Shown here: positions 47,801 through 56,753 of the stretch, piece by piece
Numbering within the stretch: position 1 is the stretch's first letter
Layout of the letters: each line of letters opens with the position of its first letter
Origin: Beijerinckiaceae bacterium
Lineage (GTDB): Bacteria > Pseudomonadota > Alphaproteobacteria > Rhizobiales > Beijerinckiaceae
Direction: 5' to 3'
Assembly: GCA_004564215.1 (NCBI GenBank)
Contig: CP024846.1
Coordinates: 434,001-498,000, forward strand
DNA: 64,000 nt
Notes under the pieces: generated by a model
Seen by the model: the letters and a program-made list of their open reading frames with translations, nothing else
Told to the model about the DNA's origin: nothing
Database searches by the model: none
Made by a program: the position numbers and the translations under genes

Positions 47801-48456
47801 AGGCCCCCCAGGCGATAACCGAGCCCGCGGACGGTCTCGATGGCGCCGGCACCGAGCTTGCGCCGCAGCCGCGCGATGAACACTTCAATCGTATTGGAGT
47901 CGCGGTCGAAATCCTGCGCATAGAGAGCTTCGGTCAGTTCCGTCTGGCTGACGATCTGTCCGGCGTGGTGCATCAAACAGGCGAGCGTTTTGAACTCCTG
48001 TGCTGTCAGCCGGATCGCCTGCCCGTCGCGCCGCGCCTCGGCCGCGACCAGATCGAGTTCAAGCCCACCATGGCGCAAGACCGGACTCGCCTGACCATGT
48101 GCCCGGCGGATCAAAGCGCGCAAACGCGCCGCGACTTCCGCGATTTCGAAAGGCTTTCCCAGATAGTCGTCGGCGCCGGCATTCAGCCCGACAACCTTGG
48201 CGTGCCAATCTGCGCGCGCCGTCAGAATGAGGACGGGAGTCTTCCGATCGGCGGCGCGCCACTCCTTCAGGATCTCGAGTCCATCCTTATCGGGAAGACC
48301 GAGATCAAGGACAATCGCGTCGTAGCATTGCTCTTTGCCGAGGAAGGCGCCGTCCTCCCCGGTCCGCGCGGTGTCCACAGTGAAGTGCTCGCGGACAAGG
48401 CCCTGTTTCAGCTGGGCCGACAAGGTGCGGTCGTCCTCGATGATGAGCACCCGCAT
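47797..48456 (-). CDS. OmpR/PhoB-family response regulator
   Basis: A 219-residue two-domain regulator. The receiver has the acidic pair in IIEDDRTL, the phospho-acceptor Asp51 (IVLDLGLPDKDG), Thr79 and Lys101 (LGKPF). The C-terminal winged helix ends with FIARLRRKLGAGAIETVRGL and GYRLGGL. It precedes the kinase and overlaps it, so it is most likely the cognate regulator. A direct repeat upstream of czcB is a candidate target. Confidence 0.93.
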   Translation of the reverse strand: MRVLIIEDDRTLSAQLKQGLVREHFTVDTARTGEDGAFLGKEQCYDAIVLDLGLPDKDGLEILKEWRAADRKTPVLILTARADWHAKVVGLNAGADDYLGKPFEIAEVAARLRALIRRAHGQASPVLRHGGLELDLVAAEARRDGQAIRLTAQEFKTLACLMHHAGQIVSQTELTEALYAQDFDRDSNTIEVFIARLRRKLGAGAIETVRGLGYRLGGL

Positions 48457-48464
48457 CGGTTGCT

Positions 48465-48851
48465 TTAGTCCTGCTCTTGGCCGACCGGATGGTCGGACAG
48501 TTTTCCGTCCGGCAAAATTTCCCCTGTGCCGGCATCGAGGTGTCTTAGCCTTATTGTTCCATCGGTTGCAATGACCCGAAGCTCATAGATGTACCGGCTA
48601 GCCTCTCGCTTGAGATCGGCATGAAGCAGCCGGTCGTCGCCCAATGCGGCGAAAGCAATGATTTTGCTGAGCGGCAAGATCTGATGCGCCTCAAGCGCTG
48701 ACAAGGCACGATCCTGGTCCGCCGAAGCGAGCGCGCCATTGGTGGCCATCAAGGCCGCGACAATGACAACTGCCTTCCGCAAAAGGATAAAGGGGGCCTT
48801 GCTCACTCTTGCCGATCCGCCTTGATCGCCGGCATTTTTTCCGAGCGTCAT
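48465..48851 (-). CDS. PepSY-like periplasmic protein
   Basis: A 128-residue protein with a hydrophobic segment AVVIVAALMATNGALASA (signal peptide or anchor). It is followed by a single PepSY-like domain: ALEAHQILPLSKIIAFA, then SRYIYELRVIATDGTIRLRH and LDAGTGEILPDGKL. PepSY domains are thought to bind peptides or modulate partners in the envelope, and they often accompany PhoPQ-like two-component systems and metal pumps. ATG 48851 has AAGGA eight bases upstream. It lies between the pump and regulatory genes, 8-13 bases from each. Confidence 0.8.
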   Translation of the reverse strand: MTLGKNAGDQGGSARVSKAPFILLRKAVVIVAALMATNGALASADQDRALSALEAHQILPLSKIIAFAALGDDRLLHADLKREASRYIYELRVIATDGTIRLRHLDAGTGEILPDGKLSDHPVGQEQD

Positions 48852-48862
48852 GATCAATATCC

Positions 48863-51800
48863 TTAGCCCGACTTTTTCAAGCGCACCCGAGCGGTTTCCA
48901 ATTCCCGTAAGCCGTTTTCGCGAATCACTTCGGCGAGCCGCGGGACATCACGCCCCGAGAACTTGGCATAGAGCGCCGGCAAGACCATCAGCGTGAGCAA
49001 AGTCGCGGTGATCAATCCGCCGATCACGACGGTTGCCAAAGGCTTTTGCACTTCCGCTCCGGTGCCGGTTGCGACGGCCATAGGCACAAAGCCAAGCGAG
49101 GCCACGAGGGCCGTCATCGCGACGGGACGCAATCGCGTCAGAGCGCCTTCGTAAATCGCCTCTCCCTTTGAAAAGCCCCGGGCCATCAGCTGCTTGATAT
49201 AGGTCAGCATGACGAGGCCATTCAGCACGGCGACACCCGACAGCGCGATGAAACCGACGGCCGCCGACACGGAAAATGGCATGTCGCGAAGCCAGAGCGC
49301 GACCACCCCGCCGGTGAGCGCAAGCGGGACCACGCTAAAGACGAGGACCGCGTCGCGTGCGGATCCCAGCGCATTGAATAAAAGAATGAGGATGAGGCCA
49401 AAGCAGATCGGCACGACGATCATGAGCCGCTGCCGGGCCGCCGCCATATTTTCGAACTGGCCGCCCCAGCGCAAGAAATAGCCGGGAGTGATTTCCACCT
49501 TCCGCGCGATCTCGGCCTGCGCCTCATCCACGAGCGACCCTAAATCCCGACCGCGCGCATTGGCGGTTACGACGACCCGCCGCTTGCCATTCTCGCGGCT
49601 GATCTGGTTTGGCCCCTCCGCGAATTCGAAACTTGCAACTTGACGCAGCGGGATCGAAAGCGCCGCACCCCCACGGCCGCCGCCAGGCAATGGAACAGGC
49701 AAATCCTTCAACGCCTCAACGTCCGAGCGCAGGTCATCGGGCAAACGAACGACAATCTGGAAACGCCGGTCGCCTTCGAATACAAGGCCCGCAACCCGGC
49801 CCCCGATCGCCGCGCCGATAACATCCTGCACGGCGGAAAGGCTCAGACCGCGGCGGGCGATTTCCGCCTTGTTGATCTTGATCTCAAGGAACGGGAGCCC
49901 GACCGCTTCCTCGACCTTGACATCGGTTGCGCCTTTCAGACCCCGCAAAACATCGGCGACCTGATTTGCAATCCGCAACATGGGTTCGAATTCCTCGCCA
50001 AAGACCTTGATGGCGAGGTCTTCGCGGACACCGGCGATCAGCTCATTGAAGCGCATTTGGATCGGTTGCGAAAAGCCGATCACATGGCCGACAAGCTTGG
50101 AGGCCTCAACTTCGATCTGCTTGATCAATTCCGCCTTTGTGAGATGTGGATCCGGCCACTCGTCCTGCGGCTTAAGGATGACGTAGGTATCGGTTGCGTT
50201 GGGTGGCATGGGGTCGGCCGCCATTTCGGGGGTGCCGGTCCGCGCGAAAACGAATGCCACTTGGGGAAATTTGGTCAGCATATTCTCGATGTCGAACTGC
50301 ATCTCCTGCGATTGAGACAGCGACGTGCTCGGGATACGCCGCGCTTCGATCACGATATTTTTTTCATCCAAAGTCGGCGTGAACTCCTGGCCCAAGCGGG
50401 TGAACAGAATGAGGCCGCCGGCAAACAGCATCAGGGCACCCAAAATCACGGGAACCGGAAACTCGATGGCTTTCCTCAGCACTGGCCGGTAGGCGCGCTT
50501 GAGTGCTTGCATCAAGAAATTCTCGCTTTCGTTGATCCGGCCGGTGATCAGAATGGCGATCAGCGCCGGCACGAAGGTCAACGAGAGAACGAATGCGGCC
50601 ACCAGGGCGATGATGACCGTCAGCGCCATCGGCTCGAAGGTCTTGCCTTCTACGCCTGAAAAGGTCAGGAGGGGCACATAAACAAGAATAATGATCGCCT
50701 GACCATAGACGCTTGGCCGGATCATTTCCTTGGCCGCCTCCTGGACGGTGGCGAGCCGCTCCTCAAGCTTCAATACGGCACCGAGTTCATGTTGCCGCTG
50801 AGCGAGACGACGGAGACTGTTCTCTGCGATGATGACCGCCCCGTCGACGATAAGCCCAAAGTCGAGCGCTCCTAAGCTCATCAAATTGGCACTGATCCGG
50901 CTCTCCAACATCCCGGTCGCGGTGAGCAGCATGCTGATCGGAATGACAAGCGCCGTGATCAGCGCGGCGCGGAAATTTCCGAGCAGCAGGAAGAGAACCA
51001 GGACGACGAGAAAGGCCCCTTCGGCGAGGTTCTTGGCAACTGTGGCTATCGTGGCGTTGACCAGCTGCGTTCGGTTCAGGACCGTTTTGACGCGAATACT
51101 CGGCGGTAGAGACCCGCTAATCTCCATAATTTTGGCTTCGGCAGCTGCCGCCACGGTGCGACTATTGCCGCCAAGCAGCATGAGCGCAGTTCCGAGCACG
51201 ATCTCCTTTCCGTTCATGCTCGCGCTGCCGGTCCTGAGCTCCCGGCCGATCGCGACATCCGCGACGTCCTTGATCCGCAGCGGCACGCCACCCCGCGTCG
51301 CGACGATGATCTCGCCGATTTCGTCGATATTTTCGATCCGCCCGCCCGACCGCACGACGATACCCTCACCATTGCGCTCGATATAATTGGCGCCGCGGCT
51401 CACATTGTTTGCCTCGATCGCGGCGACCACATCCTCGAAGGAAAGGCCATAGCCGATCAGCTTGGCCGGGTCCGGCTGCACCTGATATTGCTTCACATAT
51501 CCGCCAACGGCGTCGGCGCCAGCCAGGCCCTGCACGCCTTTCATTTGCGGACGAATGATCCAATCCTGAACGGTGCGGAGGTAGACGACGCGCTGGAACT
51601 CATCGCTGAGACGCTGACCCTCGGGCGTCAAATAGGAGCCATCGCTCTGCCACCCTGGCTTTCCGTCGTGCACGGGAACGTCGACGCCAGGCGGAACATA
51701 TTCGACAGCCCACCAATATACTTCACCGAGGCCCGTCGAGATCGGGCCGAGCTTCACCTCCACACCGGGAGGCAGCGATTGCTTGACTTCGCTCAGACGC

Positions 51801-52135
51801 TCATTGATTTGCTGGCGGGCGAAATAAATGTCGGTCTTGTCGCTGAAGACGGCCGTGACTTGAGAAAACCCATTTCGCGAAAACGAGCGCGTATATTCAA
51901 GACCGGGAGTTCCCGCGAGGGCCGTTTCGATCGGGAAAGTCACCTGCTTTTCGATTTCAACCGGAGACAGCGCCGGAGCGATGCCATTGATCTGAACCTG
52001 ATTGTTGGTGATATCGGGGACCGCATCGATCGGCAGATGGGATAATGACCAGCCGCCGACGCAGGCCGCCGCGATGGTCAAGAACAGGACAGCCCAGCGG
52101 CGCTGCACGGAAAAGGCAAGGACGCGTTCGATCAT
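48863..52135 (-). CDS. CzcA/CusA-family heavy-metal efflux RND pump
   Basis: A 1090-residue inner-membrane RND transporter with two homologous halves, each with a large periplasmic loop, and 12 membrane spans. The fourth-span motif DFGLIVDGAVIIAEN (425-439) with the proton-relay Asp is of the CzcA (HME1) kind, associated with Co/Zn/Cd, and differs from the CusA type. It would export divalent metal using proton influx, together with the adaptor encoded just upstream (9-base gap). Metal specificity from this motif is an inference. No CzcC-type outer-membrane factor is encoded nearby. Confidence 0.93.
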   Translation of the reverse strand: MIERVLAFSVQRRWAVLFLTIAAACVGGWSLSHLPIDAVPDITNNQVQINGIAPALSPVEIEKQVTFPIETALAGTPGLEYTRSFSRNGFSQVTAVFSDKTDIYFARQQINERLSEVKQSLPPGVEVKLGPISTGLGEVYWWAVEYVPPGVDVPVHDGKPGWQSDGSYLTPEGQRLSDEFQRVVYLRTVQDWIIRPQMKGVQGLAGADAVGGYVKQYQVQPDPAKLIGYGLSFEDVVAAIEANNVSRGANYIERNGEGIVVRSGGRIENIDEIGEIIVATRGGVPLRIKDVADVAIGRELRTGSASMNGKEIVLGTALMLLGGNSRTVAAAAEAKIMEISGSLPPSIRVKTVLNRTQLVNATIATVAKNLAEGAFLVVLVLFLLLGNFRAALITALVIPISMLLTATGMLESRISANLMSLGALDFGLIVDGAVIIAENSLRRLAQRQHELGAVLKLEERLATVQEAAKEMIRPSVYGQAIIILVYVPLLTFSGVEGKTFEPMALTVIIALVAAFVLSLTFVPALIAILITGRINESENFLMQALKRAYRPVLRKAIEFPVPVILGALMLFAGGLILFTRLGQEFTPTLDEKNIVIEARRIPSTSLSQSQEMQFDIENMLTKFPQVAFVFARTGTPEMAADPMPPNATDTYVILKPQDEWPDPHLTKAELIKQIEVEASKLVGHVIGFSQPIQMRFNELIAGVREDLAIKVFGEEFEPMLRIANQVADVLRGLKGATDVKVEEAVGLPFLEIKINKAEIARRGLSLSAVQDVIGAAIGGRVAGLVFEGDRRFQIVVRLPDDLRSDVEALKDLPVPLPGGGRGGAALSIPLRQVASFEFAEGPNQISRENGKRRVVVTANARGRDLGSLVDEAQAEIARKVEITPGYFLRWGGQFENMAAARQRLMIVVPICFGLILILLFNALGSARDAVLVFSVVPLALTGGVVALWLRDMPFSVSAAVGFIALSGVAVLNGLVMLTYIKQLMARGFSKGEAIYEGALTRLRPVAMTALVASLGFVPMAVATGTGAEVQKPLATVVIGGLITATLLTLMVLPALYAKFSGRDVPRLAEVIRENGLRELETARVRLKKSG

Positions 52136-52144
52136 CTTTTCTAC

Positions 52145-53434
52145 TCAGTCTTCGGCCTGGGACTTGCCCATTTCGGCCTTGAGCTTGAAAGTGTTCCTAA
52201 CCGCGATGACCTCGCCATTTTGCAGGCCAGAAAGAACTTCGACGGCGTGGGAATTTTTTCGGCCAAGCATGATTTTGCGGCGTTCAAAGCCTTCCGGCGT
52301 CCGAACGAACACAACCGGCACACCGCCAATCATCTGAACGGCACTCAGGGGCGCCAATAACAGGGCTGGCTGTTCGTCCGTCGTTACCTCGGCCGTCACG
52401 AAGATTCCGGGGCGCCACACGCCATCGGGGTTGGGGATCTTCGCGACGACGCGAGCGGTTCGCGTGTCCTTGTCGAGCAAGGGGCTGATGAAGATGATCT
52501 TGCCTCGCGCTTTCTCAGCCACGCCGTTGGCCGAAATCGAAACCCGTTGGCCTTCCTTGATCAACGGCAGATCGCCAGGCGTCACGGCAATATCGATCCA
52601 GACCTCACTCAGGTCGACGATCACGAACAATTCCGTTTCCAGATTGTCGCGTCCCAGCATCGAGCCGACATCGACCTTGCGTTCAACGACCCGGCCGGCG
52701 ATGGGCGAGCGAATTTCTTCATGCGTCAGGGTCGCGGTGGGCTGATCCGGCAGAGCCGCGATCTCCTTTTCGGTAAGGCCCAGAATGAAAAGCTTTTCGC
52801 GCGCGAGTTCGAGCTTGATTCGGGTGACTTCCGCGGCCGCTTGTGAGCGCAGGAAGACCTGTTCGGTCGAAATGCGCTTTTCCCAGAGCTTCCTGTCGCG
52901 TTCGAATAGAGTTTGCTGCAGATCATTATTGAGTCGAGCGGCCAGATATTCGCTCTTGGCATCCCCGACCTCGCGGCTCTCCAGGACAGCGACCACCTCA
53001 TCCTTGGCGACGAAATCGCCGAGGTTCTTGCGCAGTTCAGCCACCATCCCGACGAGTTTGACGCCGACACGCCCAATTCGATCGGCGCTTGGTGCGATCA
53101 CGCCCGGTGCGGTGAGATGATGGGCCAGCTCGCCGCCCGTAACGGGCGCGGTCTCGATGGCTGCGCCTTCGATCTGTTCGGTCGTGAGCTTGAGCTGACC
53201 CTCCGGATCGGCCTTCATAGACGCCGCCGGATCAGGCCCAGCCTGGCCCTCGACGTTCGCCGGCACCTCTGATCCCCTGGGCGCTTGTTGGGTCTGCCGG
53301 TCGGCCGGTCCCGACCATCCCAGGCTCGCCGCGGCTTTTTGGAGAGCCTGGGTCACGCCCGGCGCAAGGCCGCCGATCAAGACACCCACCGCTATCGCGC
53401 TAAAAATGAAGAAAAGCCCCGGGAATCGCCTCAA
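52145..53434 (-). CDS. CzcB-like efflux RND periplasmic adaptor
   Basis: A 429-residue membrane-fusion protein. The N-terminal hydrophobic segment (PGLFFIFSAIAVGVLIGGLA) anchors it. Next come a lipoyl-like half (VGVKLVGMVAELRKNLGDFV), a coiled-coil hairpin (about 165-235), the second half motif IRSPIAGRVVERKVDVGSML, and beta-barrel domains. There is no His-rich metal-binding extension. The first codon is probably TTG at 53434, since no ATG lies nearby and GGTGA precedes it. It is the first gene of the operon. Confidence 0.92.
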   Translation of the reverse strand: MRRFPGLFFIFSAIAVGVLIGGLAPGVTQALQKAAASLGWSGPADRQTQQAPRGSEVPANVEGQAGPDPAASMKADPEGQLKLTTEQIEGAAIETAPVTGGELAHHLTAPGVIAPSADRIGRVGVKLVGMVAELRKNLGDFVAKDEVVAVLESREVGDAKSEYLAARLNNDLQQTLFERDRKLWEKRISTEQVFLRSQAAAEVTRIKLELAREKLFILGLTEKEIAALPDQPTATLTHEEIRSPIAGRVVERKVDVGSMLGRDNLETELFVIVDLSEVWIDIAVTPGDLPLIKEGQRVSISANGVAEKARGKIIFISPLLDKDTRTARVVAKIPNPDGVWRPGIFVTAEVTTDEQPALLLAPLSAVQMIGGVPVVFVRTPEGFERRKIMLGRKNSHAVEVLSGLQNGEVIAVRNTFKLKAEMGKSQAED

Positions 53435-53523
53435 TACGTCACCGATCTATTGGCCGCCAGACTGCCGCGGTGCCCCGGCGCGCCGACCCAAGCCGGCACA
53501 ACAAGAGACCTACAAGTTGTGCA

Positions 53524-53540
53524 CTTAACCTGACCTGAAC
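53524..53540 (-). promoter_or_regulatory. Candidate response-regulator repeat upstream of czcB
   Basis: On the minus strand the sequence GTTCAGGTCAGGTTAAG lies 90-106 bases before the czcB start. It contains the tandem unit TCAGG-TCAGG. OmpR-family regulators commonly bind such direct repeats. This is a candidate box only. Confidence 0.3.
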
Positions 53541-53731
53541 GCTCCGCATTGGCTGAGGCAAGCTGCCGGAAATGGGGGACGAGGCATTCATCGAAGGGAG
53601 AAGACGAATACGAGGCGTCAAATGCACTCCGGCGTTAAATCCGCTGTAATTTCGTCGTAATAATACGCCCGTAAGGTAGGGATCTCTGCCCTATGCTCTC
53701 TGCGGCGGATCCAAACCTGCCGTGATGTCCC

Positions 53732-55243
53732 ATGTTCAATTTGAGCCTTGTTGGGTTGCGAGGAATTCGCGCTGGCGACGGCAATAGCACCGGTCCGTCG
53801 GGTGCACCCGTACCGCGGACGCACCGCAGAGGTGGCCGGGCTTTCCGCAGGGTCTTCCCATTAATTTTTTCGCTGGCCGTCTCCAACCTGGCGCAAGCGG
53901 AAGACGCAATCTTGACGACGCCAACGCCGCAGAACGAGGCGGCACCTCCATCAGCGCAGCCCTCCATCTCGACGAGCATACCGGCGCTCGGGGAGTTCAA
54001 GCGGGCGCTGCTTGAGCGTGGCTTCAATCTTCAGTTGAACTATACGGGAGAAGTCCTTGGAAATCCAGCCGGAGGTGTTCGGCAAGGCGCAATCTATGAG
54101 GGCCTTTTAGAAATGTCCGTCGACGGCGATCTCCAAAGGATCGCCGGTTTGAACGGCGCCACGTTTCATATCAACGCCTACCAAATTCATGGCCGCGGCC
54201 TGTCGACCTATAATATCTTCAATTATTCGACCATCAGCGGCATCGAGGCACGGCCGACGACCCGCCTCTTCGAACTCTGGTTCGAGCAAGAGTTTTTGGG
54301 CGGATTTGCCTCGGTTCGTGCCGGCCAACTGGCGGCGGACACGGAATTTCTCCTGAGCGATTTCGACGCCCTCTATTTTAACGGCACCTTTGGCTGGCCT
54401 AATCTCACCTCCGCGGATTTGCCGGGGACTGGCCCTCACTATCCGGTGACCACGCCGGGTGTCCGCCTCAAACTGGTTCCAAACGATCGCACCACGCTGT
54501 TATTTGCCGTGTTCAATGGGGATCCGGCCGGTGTCGGCCGCAACCTCGCATTGACGGAGATCAAAGACCCCGCGGGGATCAACTTCCGGCTTAGGGACCC
54601 GCCGTTCGTCATTGGCGAGGCCCAGGTTGCCTACACGCTGCCCATCGGGGTCGACGGTCTAGCCGGAAAAGGCAGGATCGGCGGCTGGCATCATTTCGGA
54701 AAATTCGATGATTATTATCTAGGCATCGATGGCTTGTCGCTGGCCAATCCGGCGAGCGACGGGCTTGCCATTGTACACACTGGTGATTTCGGGCTCTATG
54801 GCATCGTCGATCAAATGGTCTGGCGGCGTCCGGGGGACGATCCGAGAAGAGGGATTGGCGTCTTCGGCTTGGCCATGATTGCCCCGCCGGACCGGAATCT
54901 CATCGACCTGCAAGTGGAAGCGGGTATTAATTTCGTCGGTCTCTGGGACTGGCGCCCGGAAGATATGTTTGGCATGGCCATGGCCTATTCGAGGGCTTCC
55001 TCCTCGGTGCGGCAACTGGACCGCGACGGCGCCTTGTTTGCTGGAATGCCACTGCCCATCCGCAGCTCCGAGATGTTGCTCGAACTCACCTATCAGGCCC
55101 AAATCATTCCCGGAATGATCGTTCAACCCGATTTTCAGTATATTTTTCGTCCAGGCGCTGGGATAGTGGACCCCTTTAACCCATATTTAGGCAGAATTCG
55201 TGACGCGGCGGTTTTTGGCATGCGCGTCGGGACGAAATTCTAA
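53732..55243 (+). CDS. OprB-family outer-membrane porin (copy 1)
   Basis: A 503-residue outer-membrane barrel of the OprB carbohydrate-selective porin family. A long, Arg-rich N-terminal stretch precedes the signal core (VFPLIFSLAVSNLAQA, about residue 42-57). The barrel has NLQLNYTGEVLGNPAGGVRQ, FHINAYQIHGRGLSTYNIFN, FNGTFGWPNL and a terminal Phe (MRVGTKF) for BAM recognition. It is very similar to the porin at 60002-61420. It lies upstream of, and in the same direction as, the RND adaptor, after a 307-base gap. Substrate is unknown. Confidence 0.88.
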   Translation: MFNLSLVGLRGIRAGDGNSTGPSGAPVPRTHRRGGRAFRRVFPLIFSLAVSNLAQAEDAILTTPTPQNEAAPPSAQPSISTSIPALGEFKRALLERGFNLQLNYTGEVLGNPAGGVRQGAIYEGLLEMSVDGDLQRIAGLNGATFHINAYQIHGRGLSTYNIFNYSTISGIEARPTTRLFELWFEQEFLGGFASVRAGQLAADTEFLLSDFDALYFNGTFGWPNLTSADLPGTGPHYPVTTPGVRLKLVPNDRTTLLFAVFNGDPAGVGRNLALTEIKDPAGINFRLRDPPFVIGEAQVAYTLPIGVDGLAGKGRIGGWHHFGKFDDYYLGIDGLSLANPASDGLAIVHTGDFGLYGIVDQMVWRRPGDDPRRGIGVFGLAMIAPPDRNLIDLQVEAGINFVGLWDWRPEDMFGMAMAYSRASSSVRQLDRDGALFAGMPLPIRSSEMLLELTYQAQIIPGMIVQPDFQYIFRPGAGIVDPFNPYLGRIRDAAVFGMRVGTKF

Positions 55244-55550
55244 GTGCCAAAATTTGCTGTAAAGCTTTTCTAGAAAGCGCAGGACCTGTTTGACTGCCAT
55301 TCTATTGGGCAAACTCGGCATACTCGAAGATCAGAAAGAATATTATTGACCGGCTAGCCATCAAGCGCCTGACCTCGATGTTGCGCGTGCGGTTACGCGC
55401 GGTAAAATCACGCATCCGATGCTTTTCGCCGGGATTGCGTGGACACGGGGAGATAACGTAAAGTTGTGTTTCATTTCTTGCCGCGAGCGATTTGTTTTAA
55501 TATCTATCGCCTATGCTTCAGCTGGCGAGGGAAGATTGAAAAGGACACGA
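55244..55550 (+). other. Gene-free region upstream of the RND efflux genes
   Basis: These 307 bases hold no supported gene. A small GCTTT/AAAGC hairpin lies shortly after the porin stop, without a T-run. The stretch 55480-55520 is AT-rich (TTGTTTTAATAT) and is the likeliest promoter area for the efflux genes, but no single site is convincing. No regulator gene is adjacent. Confidence 0.45.
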
Positions 55551-56741
55551 ATGATACAGCGAACCCACGGTATCCCATTGGCGGCCACGTTGGGTTTCAT
55601 GATCCTCGCTCTTCCTGGATGCACGGAGCAACATGCGAAGACGAAGGATGTGACGGCTCCCCCTCAAGTTGCCGTGGTTACCGTTCAACCGGCCCCTCGA
55701 CCCTACATCCGTGAATTACCAGGCCGAATCGCACCAACACAGGTCGCCGAGGTTCGCGCCCGCGTCGCGGGGATCATCATCGAACGCCGGTTCCAACAGG
55801 GCGCCGAGGTAAAGGCGGGCGACGTGCTCTATCGCATCGATCCGGCCCGGTTCGAAGTGGAACTGGCTGCCGCCCGCGCCGCTCTTGCCAAGGCTCAGGC
55901 CGGGCTCGAGCAAGCCGCGCAACAAGCAAAACGCATCGAAACATTGACCCAAAAATTGGCCGCGTCACAGGTCCAATACGAAACAGCCGTCGCAAACTGG
56001 CGCCAGGCCGAGGCGGACGTGGCCGCCCGGAAAGCCGATGTGGCGCGAGCCCAGCTCGATATCGACTACACCTACGTTCGCGCGCCGATTAGCGGACGAA
56101 TCGGCCGAGCTCTGGTCACCGAGGGCGCGCTGGTCGGCCAAGGCGAAGCGACCCATCTCGCCACGGTGCAACAGCTCAATCCCATTTACGCGGATTTCAC
56201 CCAGTCGGCTAACGATCTCCAGCAATTGCGGCGCGATTTCGAAAGCGGCGATCTCGATCAGATTGCACCCGATGCCGCCAAGGTGCGGCTCGTGTTCGGC
56301 GATGGAGCGGTTTATCCGTTTACCGGCCGTCTGCTCTTTTCCGACGTCACCGTCGATCCGAGCACCGGTCAGGTTACTTTGCGTGGAGAATTCCCGAACC
56401 CGAAAACAGAGCTATTGCCCGGCATGTACGTCCGGATTCAAATCGAGCAAGGCATCGACGCCGACTCGCTGGCGATTCCCCAACAAGCCGTTCGGCGCAG
56501 CGACATCGGCACCAGCGAGGTCTTTGTGGTGCGTGCGGACAACCGCGCTCTGCTGCAACCGATCCGTTCCGGGAGAGTCGTGGACGATCAATGGCTGATC
56601 CTTGAGGGGCTGAAACCTGGCGATCGTGTCGTCGTGGAAGGGTTTCAAAAATTCGCGGCCGGCGATCTTGTAAATCCGGTTCCCTGGCAGACCCAGGCCG
56701 CTTCGGCCACCAAAGGCACCGCTTCGGGCAACGTCGACTAA
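55551..56741 (+). CDS. AcrA/MexE-type lipoprotein adaptor of an RND drug-efflux pump
   Basis: A 396-residue periplasmic adaptor. A lipoprotein signal ends in ALPGC (Cys about residue 24). Lipoyl half motifs are AEVRARVAGIIIERRFQQGA and YVRAPISGRIGRALVTEGAL, separated by a coiled-coil hairpin rich in Ala/Gln (about residues 100-165). ATG 55551 has AAAAGGA seven bases upstream and leads directly into the signal; the 44 upstream codons are excluded. The pump gene begins 12 bases after its stop. Confidence 0.93.
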   Translation: MIQRTHGIPLAATLGFMILALPGCTEQHAKTKDVTAPPQVAVVTVQPAPRPYIRELPGRIAPTQVAEVRARVAGIIIERRFQQGAEVKAGDVLYRIDPARFEVELAAARAALAKAQAGLEQAAQQAKRIETLTQKLAASQVQYETAVANWRQAEADVAARKADVARAQLDIDYTYVRAPISGRIGRALVTEGALVGQGEATHLATVQQLNPIYADFTQSANDLQQLRRDFESGDLDQIAPDAAKVRLVFGDGAVYPFTGRLLFSDVTVDPSTGQVTLRGEFPNPKTELLPGMYVRIQIEQGIDADSLAIPQQAVRRSDIGTSEVFVVRADNRALLQPIRSGRVVDDQWLILEGLKPGDRVVVEGFQKFAAGDLVNPVPWQTQAASATKGTASGNVD

Positions 56742-56753
56742 CGAGGCGCTTTC

